Below, piece by piece: positions 16,908-25,918 of a DNA stretch of 64,000 nt; position 1 is the stretch's first letter; each line of letters opens with the position of its first letter. The position numbers were made by a program, and so were the translations under genes. This DNA comes from Onishia niordana (GTDB taxonomy: Bacteria > Pseudomonadota > Gammaproteobacteria > Pseudomonadales > Halomonadaceae): NCBI RefSeq assembly GCF_004798965.1, contig NZ_SDSD01000002.1, positions 434,001 to 498,000 on the forward strand, written 5' to 3'. The notes beneath the pieces are model-generated. The model had not been told where the DNA came from, did no database searches, and saw only the letters and a list, made by a program, of their open reading frames with translations.

Positions 16908-18649
16908 GGTGTCGATGCCCCGAGGCAGGCGTCAGGGGCTTCTTCCCAATGGTCTTGCCAGCGTACCTCGCAGACCGCCGCGGGAATGCCCTGCTCGGCG
17001 AAGAAGGCGAGCCAGCGGCGCTGATTGTCCTGCAGCCGGTCGCCCGGCCCCTTGACCTCGATCAGTCGATAACCGGCACCGCCATCTGCCTCCGGCCAGA
17101 ACTGAATCAGATCGGGAAGCCCGGCGCGGTTGGCGCGCGGGTCCTCGAGCAGGCGCACGAAGAAGGCGCGCAGATGCGTTGCCGGGATACAGGCAAGGGC
17201 CCGCTCAAGCAGTACCTCGTCGAAAATGCCCCAGTGCACAAAGGGCGAGGCCAGGCCCTGCTTGTCCTGAAGGCGTACACGCAGGGTATCCCGGTAGCGG
17301 CCATCATCGAGTTCGGCGAGGCAGGACTCGAAAAGGGCCCGGCGACGCCTGACGAAGTCCTCGCGGTAGAGATCCGCCGGCCCACTGTGGAAAGGGTGAA
17401 AGAAGGCGCCCGGCAGCGGGGCGAAGATCGCCGGCCAGCACAGCAGGCCGAAGAGCCCGGTGATCAGGGTGTTTTCCACGTAGTGCAGCGGGGCCGCCTC
17501 ATGGCCGAGGTGGTCGCGCACGGCAAGCTCCACCCGGCCGGGCGCGGCCGGCAGAGTCAGGGTGAAGCGTTCGGGCGCGGGGGCTCGTGCGGTCGACGCC
17601 GGTTGGCCCAGGCGGCGACCCAGCCGAGACGTGAGGCGCTCCATCGCCTGCGCCTCGGCGGCATCACGAGGAGCCGCCAAGGCCTGAGTGGCGGCGTCGA
17701 GCGTCGCTTTGAGCTCGGCCTCATTTTCCGCGCGACGCTCGGCGAGTCGCAGCGCCCTCACCCGCGCCTCGGGGTGGCTGGAATGGGGATAGAGCTCGGC
17801 GGCAAGCGCAACATCCCCTTGGCGCTCGGCCTCGCGGGCAAGTCGGAAGATCAGCCGTCCGCGGCGCGCCTGAAGCCAGGCATTGGGGGAGCGGTCAGGC
17901 AGGCTCTCGAGCAAGCGGGGCCACAACATAGCCGGCGCCTCACCAGCGTCGAGTCGATCGCGCAGGCCTTCCAGGGCCAGGTAGGTATCGACCTCGTGGC
18001 GCGCCTGGAAGGCCCGGGAATCGTCGCTGAAGGCGACCCGCTCGAAACGCTGATGGCCAAGCTCGGCAAGCACGAACTCCGAGAAATCCTGGCGCAGATT
18101 GCCAAAGAACATCAGCCGCAGCCGCTCACAGAACGGCATGCAGGTGAGTTCCACCACGGCATCACCCTCGGGCGCTCCCCAGCCAATAAAGGAATGGGCG
18201 TCGACCAGGCGCAGGCTCAGGGCCTCGAATAGCCGCGTCTTGCTGGCGCCTGCCGGCAGACCGGCGGCGCGGATGTCGTCCGCCAACCACTGGCGCAACT
18301 CGGCGAGGGTGGCAAGGCCAAACAGCGCGCCGAGACCCAGTCGCGGGGCGTCATCGACGAGCCCCGCCGCGACCAACGGCGCCAACGCCAGACGGGGGTC
18401 GCCAATCTCGGCATAGCGAAGCTTGGCAAGGCGAAAACGCTGGCCCTTGCGCATCACCATGCGCGTGAGCAGCGCCAACGAGGCATCAGGCAATTCCCCG
18501 AGAGACGCAAGGGTGGCGTGCTCCTCGCCTGTCAGCAGGTCCGGATAGCGCGCACCGACCCAGTCGAGCACGAAGCGGAAATTGGTCAGGTAGTAGCGCG
18601 GATCATCCAGGGAGGCGGTGACCGGCGCCAACGGCGAGGCACTGTTCAT
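16904..18649 (-). CDS. FAN1-like structure-specific nuclease with VRR-NUC domain
   Basis: 581-residue homologue of bacterial FAN1, a 5' flap/structure-specific nuclease; the eukaryotic member repairs interstrand crosslinks. The C-terminal virus-type VRR-NUC domain (about 440-575) has the PD-(D/E)XK core in GLPDLIQFWPEA (Asp513) and RLIEVKGPGDRLQDNQRRWLAFF (Glu531, Lys533, then the QxxW motif). The N-terminus (YYLTNFRFVLDWVGARYPDLL) and the SAP-like segment (LPAGASKTRLFEAL) are as in FAN1. A helical TPR-like region rich in Ala, Arg and Glu lies between about 230 and 340. It is the first gene of a two-gene unit with the Fe-S helicase. No clear Shine-Dalgarno is visible at 18649, so the start is slightly uncertain. 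Confidence 0.87.
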   Translation of the reverse strand: MNSASPLAPVTASLDDPRYYLTNFRFVLDWVGARYPDLLTGEEHATLASLGELPDASLALLTRMVMRKGQRFRLAKLRYAEIGDPRLALAPLVAAGLVDDAPRLGLGALFGLATLAELRQWLADDIRAAGLPAGASKTRLFEALSLRLVDAHSFIGWGAPEGDAVVELTCMPFCERLRLMFFGNLRQDFSEFVLAELGHQRFERVAFSDDSRAFQARHEVDTYLALEGLRDRLDAGEAPAMLWPRLLESLPDRSPNAWLQARRGRLIFRLAREAERQGDVALAAELYPHSSHPEARVRALRLAERRAENEAELKATLDAATQALAAPRDAAEAQAMERLTSRLGRRLGQPASTARAPAPERFTLTLPAAPGRVELAVRDHLGHEAAPLHYVENTLITGLFGLLCWPAIFAPLPGAFFHPFHSGPADLYREDFVRRRRALFESCLAELDDGRYRDTLRVRLQDKQGLASPFVHWGIFDEVLLERALACIPATHLRAFFVRLLEDPRANRAGLPDLIQFWPEADGGAGYRLIEVKGPGDRLQDNQRRWLAFFAEQGIPAAVCEVRWQDHWEEAPDACLGASTP

Positions 18650-18710
18650 CCATCCATGCTAGCAAGAAGCCGGCAAAGCAGACCAGCGCCAACATGCCCA
18701 GGAGGAGACG

Positions 18711-20096
18711 TTAGGATGAACGTGCCGCCTCGAGTTCACGGGCTTCCCATTGCTGGGCGGCGAGACGCCCACGAGGCTGATCGACGGCCAGACAGATCAG
18801 AATGGCGATCACGAACAGCACGGCACAGAGCAGAATCGAGGCCTTGAGACCCACCACCGACTGCAAGAGTCCCAGGCCGATGATACCGATCACCCCGGCA
18901 AGCTTGTTGGCCAGCCCCCAGAAGCCGAAGAACTCCGCCGCCTTGTGAGACGGCGAAAAGAGTCCCACCAGGGCACGGCTCGCCGACTGACTAGAGCCCA
19001 GGCTCAGCCCCGCCAGACAGCCCACCACCAAAAACACCTGCTGGGGTTCCATGGCAAGGCCCAAGCCGGCATTGAGCCAGGCGGTCAGCTCCGGCGTGGC
19101 CCAGATGGCGAGAATCGCCAGTACCCAGAGGCAAAGGGTCAGCAAATAGGTCGGCTTGGCACCGAGCCGGTCCTGAATGGCGCCGAAGCCAAGGGCCCCT
19201 GCCGCCGCGGTGATCTGCACGATGATGAACATCAGGTTGCGAGTCGTGGTGTCCCAGCCGATGACCTGAGCGCCGTAGATGAAGGCAAAGGCGATGATGA
19301 TATAGACGCCCGCCATCGAGAACACCAGCGAAATCAGAAAGATACCTAGGTCACGAAAACGCTTGAGCTCATGAAAGGTGGTGCCTACCCTCGCCCAGGC
19401 GATGGCAGTATAGCCACGGCCCGGAGGTAGCCGCTGGGGCGTTCCGCGCTCCTTTAACCACAGAAAGGTGGGGATGGCCGTGATCAGGAAGAAGCCCGCG
19501 GCGAAGGGACCGACCCAGCGAATGCGCTCGAAGTTTTCGGCGGTGGCCTCGCCCAGCACCATCAGCGTGAAGCCCGCCGCGAACAGACCGCCCACATAGC
19601 CTAATGCCCAGCCGAAGCCGGAAATCTTGCCCAGCGCCTCGGGCGGGCCGAGGTCCGGCAGGAAGGCGGCAATAAAAGACTCACCCATCGAGTAGGCGTA
19701 GTTGGAGATAACGATCAGCACGACCCCGAGCCATATATAGCCCGGCGCCACGAAGTAGAGCAGTGCCGTGGAGGCTATCGTGGCCAGGTAACTTATGAAC
19801 AAAAAGCGCTTCTTGGCCGCCGAGAAATCCATGGCCGCCCCGCAGATCGGCCCGCTGGCCACCACCATCAGATAGCTCAGTGCCAGGGCGGCACTCCACA
19901 AGAGGTTGGCGAAACGGTAACCATCGCCGCGGTCGCCAACGATCACCGTGGTGAAAAGCTCGCCGAACACCACGGTAATGATCAGTAGCGTGTATGCCTG
20001 ATTGGCAAAGTCGAACATCGCCCAGCCAAGGATTTCCTTGCGCGAGGCGCGTGTTGTCGCAGGCAATGAGCCCACGGCCGCCGCGGCAAGGGTCAT
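18711..20096 (-). CDS. MFS transporter, UMF1/Atg22-like family
   Basis: 461-residue major-facilitator protein with about twelve hydrophobic segments. The opening EILGWAMFDFANQAYTLLIITVVFGELFTTVIV and later LPDLGPPEALGKISGFGWALGYVGG are hallmarks of the Atg22-like (UMF1) family. In yeast Atg22 exports amino acids from the vacuole; bacterial substrates are not known. Its start codon overlaps the stop of the upstream diguanylate cyclase gene (ATGA at 20093-20096), so both are made from one transcript. That coupling suggests that transport and c-di-GMP signalling are linked, although it may only be a shared promoter. Confidence 0.88.
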   Translation of the reverse strand: MTLAAAAVGSLPATTRASRKEILGWAMFDFANQAYTLLIITVVFGELFTTVIVGDRGDGYRFANLLWSAALALSYLMVVASGPICGAAMDFSAAKKRFLFISYLATIASTALLYFVAPGYIWLGVVLIVISNYAYSMGESFIAAFLPDLGPPEALGKISGFGWALGYVGGLFAAGFTLMVLGEATAENFERIRWVGPFAAGFFLITAIPTFLWLKERGTPQRLPPGRGYTAIAWARVGTTFHELKRFRDLGIFLISLVFSMAGVYIIIAFAFIYGAQVIGWDTTTRNLMFIIVQITAAAGALGFGAIQDRLGAKPTYLLTLCLWVLAILAIWATPELTAWLNAGLGLAMEPQQVFLVVGCLAGLSLGSSQSASRALVGLFSPSHKAAEFFGFWGLANKLAGVIGIIGLGLLQSVVGLKASILLCAVLFVIAILICLAVDQPRGRLAAQQWEARELEAARSS

Positions 20097-21730
20097 GCGT
20101 CCTCCGTGCCGGCCGAGCGTTCCTTGTCGACCTCAACCCGGTTGCGACCGCCACGCTTGGCCGCATATAGCGCCCGGTCGGCACGCCGCATGCAATCCTC
20201 GTAATTCTGGTCGCCGGGCGCCATGGCGGCAATGCCGAAACTGGCCGTCATGCGTAGCGACATATCATCGTAGGGCACTTCAAGAAACTCCAGAGCATAT
20301 CGAATCCGCTCAGCCAGGGCATAGGCACCCGCTTCGCCGGTATCGGTGAGCAACAAGGCGAATTCTTCGCCGCCGATGCGTGCAGGAATATCCAGACTGC
20401 GGCACCAGGCGCTCAGCACATTGGAAGTATATTGGATAACGCGATCACCGGCAGCATGACCGTGACTGTCATTGACGCGCTTGAAATGATCGATGTCGAC
20501 CAGGATCACCGCCGCCGACTGACCATAGCGCTGATAGCGCTCGAAGGCTTGCTCGAGATGCTGCAGGAAATGGCGACGGTTCCAAAGGCCAGTGAGAGAA
20601 TCAGTGGTTGCCAACCGCTGCAGAGCGGCCTCGGCATCCTTGCGATGTCCAATTTCCTGGTGAATACCGGCCATCATCTGTGGCCGACCATCCTGGGTCC
20701 AGCGGAATACCTTGCCATGCGCCAGTATCCAGACCCATTGCCCATCCCGGTGGCGCATGCGGAATTCGAACTCGTAAAACTCCTCCTTGCGATGAAAGTG
20801 TGAGTTCAAACGCGCCAGGGCTCTTGCCATGTCATCGGGATGAACAAGCTGCTCCCAGGTCGTAAAACTGATCGGCTCAAGCTCGGCGAGGGAGTAGCCG
20901 ATCATCTCTGCCCATCGCGCATTGATGATCAGCTCACCTGTCTGGATGTTCCACTCCCAGGCCCCGGCATGCGTGCTTTCAAGAATATTGGCAAGCCGCA
21001 GGCGCTCTTCTTCCAGGGCCTGCTCGAGCTCATGGCGTTCGGTGATATCGCTGATGTAGCCATGACACAGCATGCTGCCATCAGCCTGATGCGTTGGCGT
21101 CGCGTTGCCTTCATGCCAGCGCATTTCACCATCAGGTCGGCAGTAACGATACTGGCAGTGCCAAGGATACTGATTATTCGTCGCCTGCCCGATGCTATCC
21201 ATGATGTAGGGCAGATCATCGGGATGGGCGCAGGCGAAGACCGGCGAAGCATCATTCATGGCGACGGCAGGAGAAACGCCGAAGAACTCCTCGAAACGCT
21301 CGCTGACGTAGGGGAAATACGAGCTGCCATCGGCACGAATGCAGTACTGAAAAATGACCCCGGGCACATGACGTGCCAACTGAGCGAGCAAGGAACTCTT
21401 TGCCTGTGGTGGTTCGAGCGTAGGCGATGCGATACACAAGCGACGACCATCAACGACCGGGGTTAAACGCCAGGCAAGTGGCGCGGTAGGGCTGGTACGC
21501 AGTCGCGCTGGCCACTCACCCGACACATGGCTTGCCAACGCCTCGCGGCAAAGGGGTGCATCATTCGGGTGAAGCAGGTCCACAAAAGACTCACCCACCA
21601 AGGTAGTTTCGTTACTGTCGAGGGCCGCCGTGAAGGCGGGGTTAGCCTCGAGCACTTTTCCCTCGACACACAGCACGCATATCAGGTCATCCGACTGGGC
21701 CAACAGCGCGGCATAATCGATCTGGCTCAT
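20093..21730 (-). CDS. PAS-GGDEF diguanylate cyclase
   Basis: Soluble c-di-GMP synthase, 545 residues from the ATG at 21730. The site AAGGTAAGG upstream supports this start over an ATG at 21760. Three PAS-like regions are seen: about 1-100 (SDDLICVLCVEGKVLEANPAF), about 120-250 (GVIFQYCIRADGSSYFPYVSERFEEFFGV) and about 255-375 (GAWEWNIQTGELIINARWAEMIGYSLAEL). The GGDEF domain has an intact GGEEF at 453-457, and an RxxD inhibitory site (RSLD) lies five residues before it. There is no EAL domain and no membrane segment, so it should be a cytosolic cyclase with product inhibition. It precedes and overlaps the Atg22-like transporter gene. Confidence 0.93.
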   Translation of the reverse strand: MSQIDYAALLAQSDDLICVLCVEGKVLEANPAFTAALDSNETTLVGESFVDLLHPNDAPLCREALASHVSGEWPARLRTSPTAPLAWRLTPVVDGRRLCIASPTLEPPQAKSSLLAQLARHVPGVIFQYCIRADGSSYFPYVSERFEEFFGVSPAVAMNDASPVFACAHPDDLPYIMDSIGQATNNQYPWHCQYRYCRPDGEMRWHEGNATPTHQADGSMLCHGYISDITERHELEQALEEERLRLANILESTHAGAWEWNIQTGELIINARWAEMIGYSLAELEPISFTTWEQLVHPDDMARALARLNSHFHRKEEFYEFEFRMRHRDGQWVWILAHGKVFRWTQDGRPQMMAGIHQEIGHRKDAEAALQRLATTDSLTGLWNRRHFLQHLEQAFERYQRYGQSAAVILVDIDHFKRVNDSHGHAAGDRVIQYTSNVLSAWCRSLDIPARIGGEEFALLLTDTGEAGAYALAERIRYALEFLEVPYDDMSLRMTASFGIAAMAPGDQNYEDCMRRADRALYAAKRGGRNRVEVDKERSAGTEDA

Positions 21731-22130
21731 GTCCACCTTACCTTGAACATTTCGTCTCATCCTTGAGCGTTAGTATTACGCTCTGAATCGTATGCCTGAA
21801 ATGCTATGACATAGCTGGTATGGCATCAGCATTAGTGCTGCGAGCTGCCGCTTTTTCTTGCGTGCTAACCCGTGGGCCCGTGGCAGAAGGCTTATCAGCC
21901 CCGTGCTCCCAGAATGCGTTCCAGCGCTGCCGAAACACCTTGGCACCAGCAGTCGTTACATAAAGATACAATATGGCACCACCATGGAGGGTCCGCCACG
22001 CGAAAGTGCACGTCGATGACACAAATCATCCTTGTAAGCATTATTCGTTTGGTACGACTCCCAGCAATGTCTTGAGGCCACTGCTAAGGACATGACACAC
22101 CCATCCTCCACGCTAGACAGCCACCAACCA
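21731..22130. other. Intergenic region with two adjacent palindromes
   Basis: A 400-bp region between the 5' end of the diguanylate cyclase gene and the 3' end of the CocE-like gene. It holds a 13-bp palindrome GCTATGACATAGC (21803-21815) and, 11 bp further, CAGCA-TTAG-TGCTG (21827-21840), about 75-110 bp upstream of the cyclase start. They could be operators for the cyclase-transporter operon. Short open frames in this region look non-coding. Confidence 0.4.
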
Positions 22131-24221
22131 TTAGACCAAATCTCGCGGTATCGTCTTATCCCAGCTCTTGGCGAAGACCCGGGTATCACCCTCGTAAGCA
22201 TCCAGTGTCGCCCGCAGGCGGAAATTGTCAGCGTCACTGGTGAGCAGGGTGCGTGTCAGGGTGCTCACCTGCCAGTCTCCACGGCGAAAGCTGCGCTCCC
22301 ATTCGGTCCAGCCACTGACGCTGTCGTAGCTTCCATAAGCGTAACGATAACGTTCGATGACCCTTGCCGAGATCTCCATATCGATATCATCCAGGCGGTA
22401 GGTGCCTTCATCGTTGATCACTTCAAGCGTCGTGGTGTCATGGGCGAGATCACGGATCACCCGCCAGTGCTCCTGAGTCGGCTGGATCAGCGTCTTGACA
22501 ATCGGGGGTGCCGCTTCCGGCTCGGCGAAGGCGGGCAGCGCCGCCTCTTCTTCAGGACGCGGGGCCCTCATGGGCAGGATCAGCCGACTCGTCGCGGGAT
22601 AGACGGTTATCCGCGCCGGCTGGGGCGCCGGCCAGGCAAGTGGCCAGTAGCTGGTCGACAGCGACACACGAATGGCATGGCCGACCGGAAACTGCTGGGC
22701 GATATGCTTGAGCATCACCCGCACCCGGTAGCGGCGCCCGGGCTCCAGTGGCTCGGGATTTTCGTTGCTGTCACGATGGGTGAGGTTAAGCAGCCCGTAG
22801 GAAACGCGAGTGGCCTTGTCATCGGCGGCCACGTCGATCAATCGCAACGCCAGCATCGCCACCGGCTGGTCGGCGGAGATCTCCAGTTCGACCACTGGCT
22901 GACCGCATATCTCAAGCGGGCTCTCGAGACGCGAGGTCTGAAAGATCAGTGACCCGCCGTCCTCGTCGCGCTGATCATGAGGCAGGTCGGGTGGCGCATT
23001 GTAGGAGCACCACTTGCCGGCATAGAGCCCCACCGAGAGCGGCGAACGAATCGTCAGCGGTGTCTCGTCGGGGCTATGTTGTTCTTGCGAGGACAGTTCT
23101 TGCGAGGACAGTTCTTGTGCGTAAAGTTCTTGGGCGTGCAGTTCCTGCTCGGGCAGCAAGTCATGACCGGCGGTGAGTCGGAAGGAGCTCTCGACGATGT
23201 TGGGCGACGGCCAGCACGGCTCGGCGATCCAACGACCGGGGCGCTGCTCGTAACGCGCCGAGGGTGGCGTGGATTCCTGCATCCAGACCCGTAGCATGGG
23301 CTCATCCATGATCCCGGTTTCCTTATCCTTGAGCCATTTATCCCACCACCTCAGGCTATCTTGGAGAAACCCGATGGCCGGTCCGGGTACGCCCAGGTGA
23401 GGGTATTTATGGGCCCAGGGGCCGACCAGCCCCTTGCGCGGCACCGAGAGCCCGGCCAGCAGTCGGAAGACCGCATTGCAATAGCCGTCGGCCCAGCCAC
23501 TGATGGCATAGACCGGGCATTGGATGGCAGCGAAGTCTTCGCATACCGAGGCGTGGCGCCAGTAGTCATCGCGGCGCTGATGCTCGAGCCAGGTGGCGAG
23601 CCACAACCCACTGCCGTCGAGGCGTTGATGCCACATCTCACGCCAGCGTTCGCCGACCAGAGCAGGGTCCGGCGGGCAGGTATTGCCGTCGAACATGGTC
23701 GAGGCCCAGGACAGATTGTCGCCGAGCAGACAGCCGCCCATGTGGTGAACATCGTCGGCAAAGCGATCATCGGTGGAACACAAGGTGATCACTGCCTTGA
23801 GCTGAGGGGGGCGCAGGGCAGCAATCTGCAGGCCGTTGAAGCCGCCCCAGGAGATGCCCACCATGCCGACATCGCCCGTACACCAGGGCTGACGCTCGAG
23901 CCAGGCGAGGATCTCGAGGCCATCGTCCAGTTCCTGCTGCAGGTATTCATCGGTCAGTACGCCATCCGACTCGCCGGAACCGCGGATATCGACACGGACC
24001 CCCGCATAGCCATGTCCCGCCCAGTAGTAGTACGTCTGTATATCGCGCTCCGCGGTGAGGTCGCGCTTGCGGTAGGGCAGATACTCGAATATCGCCGGGA
24101 CCGGATCACTGTCGGCATCAACCGGCCGCCAGATGCGAGCGGCAAGGCAGGTACCATCGGCAAGACGAATCCAGGTTTCCTCTTCAAATACCTCTCGCGA
24201 ATACTGGGTCACGATACGCAT
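22131..24221 (-). CDS. CocE/NonD family alpha/beta hydrolase
   Basis: 696-residue serine hydrolase of the CocE/NonD (X-Pro dipeptidyl-peptidase-like) family, which cleaves esters or peptides. The alpha/beta core has YLPYRKRDLTAERD, RVDIRGSGESDG and nucleophile Ser124 in GISWGGFNG. A C-terminal jelly-roll domain (about 395-690) is typical. An unusual Gln-Glu-Leu tandem repeat, encoded at 23082-23156, lies in the linker between the two domains. There is no signal peptide, so it is probably cytosolic. AAGGAGGGG precedes the ATG at 24221. It follows the ATP-grasp gene by 124 bp in the same direction. Together they may make and hydrolyse an amide or ester, but the substrate is unknown. Confidence 0.87.
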   Translation of the reverse strand: MRIVTQYSREVFEEETWIRLADGTCLAARIWRPVDADSDPVPAIFEYLPYRKRDLTAERDIQTYYYWAGHGYAGVRVDIRGSGESDGVLTDEYLQQELDDGLEILAWLERQPWCTGDVGMVGISWGGFNGLQIAALRPPQLKAVITLCSTDDRFADDVHHMGGCLLGDNLSWASTMFDGNTCPPDPALVGERWREMWHQRLDGSGLWLATWLEHQRRDDYWRHASVCEDFAAIQCPVYAISGWADGYCNAVFRLLAGLSVPRKGLVGPWAHKYPHLGVPGPAIGFLQDSLRWWDKWLKDKETGIMDEPMLRVWMQESTPPSARYEQRPGRWIAEPCWPSPNIVESSFRLTAGHDLLPEQELHAQELYAQELSSQELSSQEQHSPDETPLTIRSPLSVGLYAGKWCSYNAPPDLPHDQRDEDGGSLIFQTSRLESPLEICGQPVVELEISADQPVAMLALRLIDVAADDKATRVSYGLLNLTHRDSNENPEPLEPGRRYRVRVMLKHIAQQFPVGHAIRVSLSTSYWPLAWPAPQPARITVYPATSRLILPMRAPRPEEEAALPAFAEPEAAPPIVKTLIQPTQEHWRVIRDLAHDTTTLEVINDEGTYRLDDIDMEISARVIERYRYAYGSYDSVSGWTEWERSFRRGDWQVSTLTRTLLTSDADNFRLRATLDAYEGDTRVFAKSWDKTIPRDLV
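23082..23156. repeat. Five 15-bp tandem repeats inside the CocE-like gene
   Basis: Five consecutive 15-bp units (23082, 23097, 23112, 23127, 23142). The first two are identical (TTCTTGCGAGGACAG) and the rest increasingly diverged. In the protein they encode pentapeptides of the form xx-Gln-Glu-Leu (HAQEL, YAQEL, SSQEL and the variant SSQEQ). The unit is a multiple of three, so copy-number change by slippage would keep the frame. Confidence 0.9.
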
Positions 24222-24345
24222 GAACGCCCCTCCTTTGCTTTCGCTGTGATCTTGCCGCGACGTTATTCGCGATGTTTAAGCGGATTCGCCCTCAATGAGC
24301 GTACCGAGAGGCGTATGATGATGAAGACCCACTGGGTTTGACGCT

Positions 24346-25650
24346 TTAACCGACGATGTCCTCAAAGACAAAGTTCAAGCGTGAAGACAGGCTCTCGTAG
24401 TTGGCCAGCAGCTCGTCGGCGTCCCGAGCCCCCATCCAGATACAGGCCAGCGCAAAGCTGCAAGTATCCTGCTCAGGCAGACTCGACAATGTCTGGCCTG
24501 GCGCGACCTGCAGGGCGATCAGGGTCCCGGGGAATTCAGACTTGAGTACGGCAAGCTCCTCATCGCTTGGCACTTGGGTCACCCGGGCATCGACGAAGAA
24601 CACCCGATAGAAGAACATGGCCGCGACCGGGAACTCGCCTTGGCGGTATGGCATCGCCGGGCGCCTCCCCAGTCCCAGATCGAGACTCACCTGCTGATTA
24701 CTGATGCCATCGACCTTCTCGAAGACATCGCAGTGCGACTGGGAAATGCGCGTATTGATTTCCAACAGCCACACGCGGTTCTGCACCTCATCCCAGAAAT
24801 ATTCGATATTGAAGGCGGCATTGTCATAGCCGATATGCGTCATTACCCGCTCCGTCAGGTCCTTCATCTGCGCCTGAACCGCCGCAGGCAACTGCGAGGG
24901 GTAGCGGTAATGGAAGAAGCTCAGTACCTGGGGATAGCGCAGCGAATCGACAATGCCGTAGCTTTCCACCTCACCATCGAAGACATAGCCTTCTACCGTG
25001 CACTGCCAACCGCCGATGATCTCCTCGGCCATGCAGAAGTGCCCCTCCACCGCGGCAATTTCCGGCGGCAGCAGGGCGTGGTCGAGCACCGTATTGAAAG
25101 GCGTCGCGATCAGGCCGATATCTTCGCGTAGCCTCACGATGGCGTGGGTGAAGTCCTCGGGGCTATCGATGCGAAAACCCAGCCGAGACCCTGACGACTT
25201 GATGGGCTTGAGGAAGAAGGGAAAATAGAGCCCCGCCGAGCGAATGTCATCCAGCGCATGATCATCGAAGGGATCAATCGCCGTGAAGGCGGGAATGGCA
25301 TCGGGGATGACCTGGCGCTGCACCAATCGGCTCCAGAACTTGTGCTCGCACTTGAGCAGGCTCTCGAGACTGGTGGTGCGCGTACCAAATTGCCGACACA
25401 GGATCGGCAGCATCGTCGACACGGGAAAATCCATGTAGCCGATAATGGCGTCGATGGGGCCGTCGAAGGCCGTGAGTTCGGCGCTGGCCCGTTCCAGCAT
25501 ATCGGCGATATCGAAGACTTCGGTGTCGTAGAGGGCCTCGGGTGGGATGATGCCGTGGAACTCGCAGTTCTCGGCGCCCGGTAATTGCTCGAGCCTGGCG
25601 CGATTGAAATCGTTGAGCCCCACCACGAAGATCTGTTTGGAGGTGTGCAT
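24346..25650 (-). CDS. ATP-grasp ligase-like protein
   Basis: 434-residue protein of the ATP-grasp superfamily, which joins a carboxylate to an amine or thiol through an acyl phosphate. A Rossmann-like N-terminal domain (KQIFVVGLNDFNRARLEQLPGA, then IDAIIGYMDFPVST) precedes the ATP-grasp lobe: FPFFLKPIKSSGSRLGFRI for the nucleotide Lys, AEEIIGGWQCTVEGYVFDGE for the hinge, and NIEYFWDEVQNRVWLLEINTRISQSH for the metal-binding Glu/Asn. It resembles biotin-carboxylase-type ligases but lacks biotin-enzyme domains. ATG 25650 gives the natural N-terminus; an in-frame ATG at 25737 adds 29 basic residues. Substrate not recognised. The downstream CocE-like hydrolase is the likely functional partner. 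Confidence 0.82.
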   Translation of the reverse strand: MHTSKQIFVVGLNDFNRARLEQLPGAENCEFHGIIPPEALYDTEVFDIADMLERASAELTAFDGPIDAIIGYMDFPVSTMLPILCRQFGTRTTSLESLLKCEHKFWSRLVQRQVIPDAIPAFTAIDPFDDHALDDIRSAGLYFPFFLKPIKSSGSRLGFRIDSPEDFTHAIVRLREDIGLIATPFNTVLDHALLPPEIAAVEGHFCMAEEIIGGWQCTVEGYVFDGEVESYGIVDSLRYPQVLSFFHYRYPSQLPAAVQAQMKDLTERVMTHIGYDNAAFNIEYFWDEVQNRVWLLEINTRISQSHCDVFEKVDGISNQQVSLDLGLGRRPAMPYRQGEFPVAAMFFYRVFFVDARVTQVPSDEELAVLKSEFPGTLIALQVAPGQTLSSLPEQDTCSFALACIWMGARDADELLANYESLSSRLNFVFEDIVG

Positions 25651-25918
25651 GACGTGCGTCTCGCTTGGGCGAAAAGCCCAGGACAACCTGGGCTCCGCGC
25701 CGCGATGGCGCCGACCACGACCCAATTTGTCCGTCACTCAGCAGCATAGCTCAACCGACGACAGACAGCGGCTTTCCCTCCAGGCACCCCGCTTGTCTCC
25801 CGCTACTTTTCTACCTTCGCCAGGGACTAATGCCTACTCGGTCATGCAAAAAAGCATCAGCGAGCCCAGTCGCCGCTCTCGACAATGGCCATAACACCCA
25901 CTCTCACTGACCTGAGCT

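Noticed and set aside
16949..18232. A 427-codon open frame on the plus strand
   Set aside because: Antisense to the FAN1-like gene; no ribosome site and no recognisable domain.
21804..22237. Two short minus-strand frames in and beside the 400-bp gap
   Set aside because: One overlaps the 3' end of the CocE-like gene. Neither has a good ribosome site, hydrophobic pattern or recognisable family.
23082..23156. Possible CRISPR-like array
   Set aside because: The 15-bp units are contiguous with no spacers and lie in frame inside a coding gene, so this is a coding tandem repeat.
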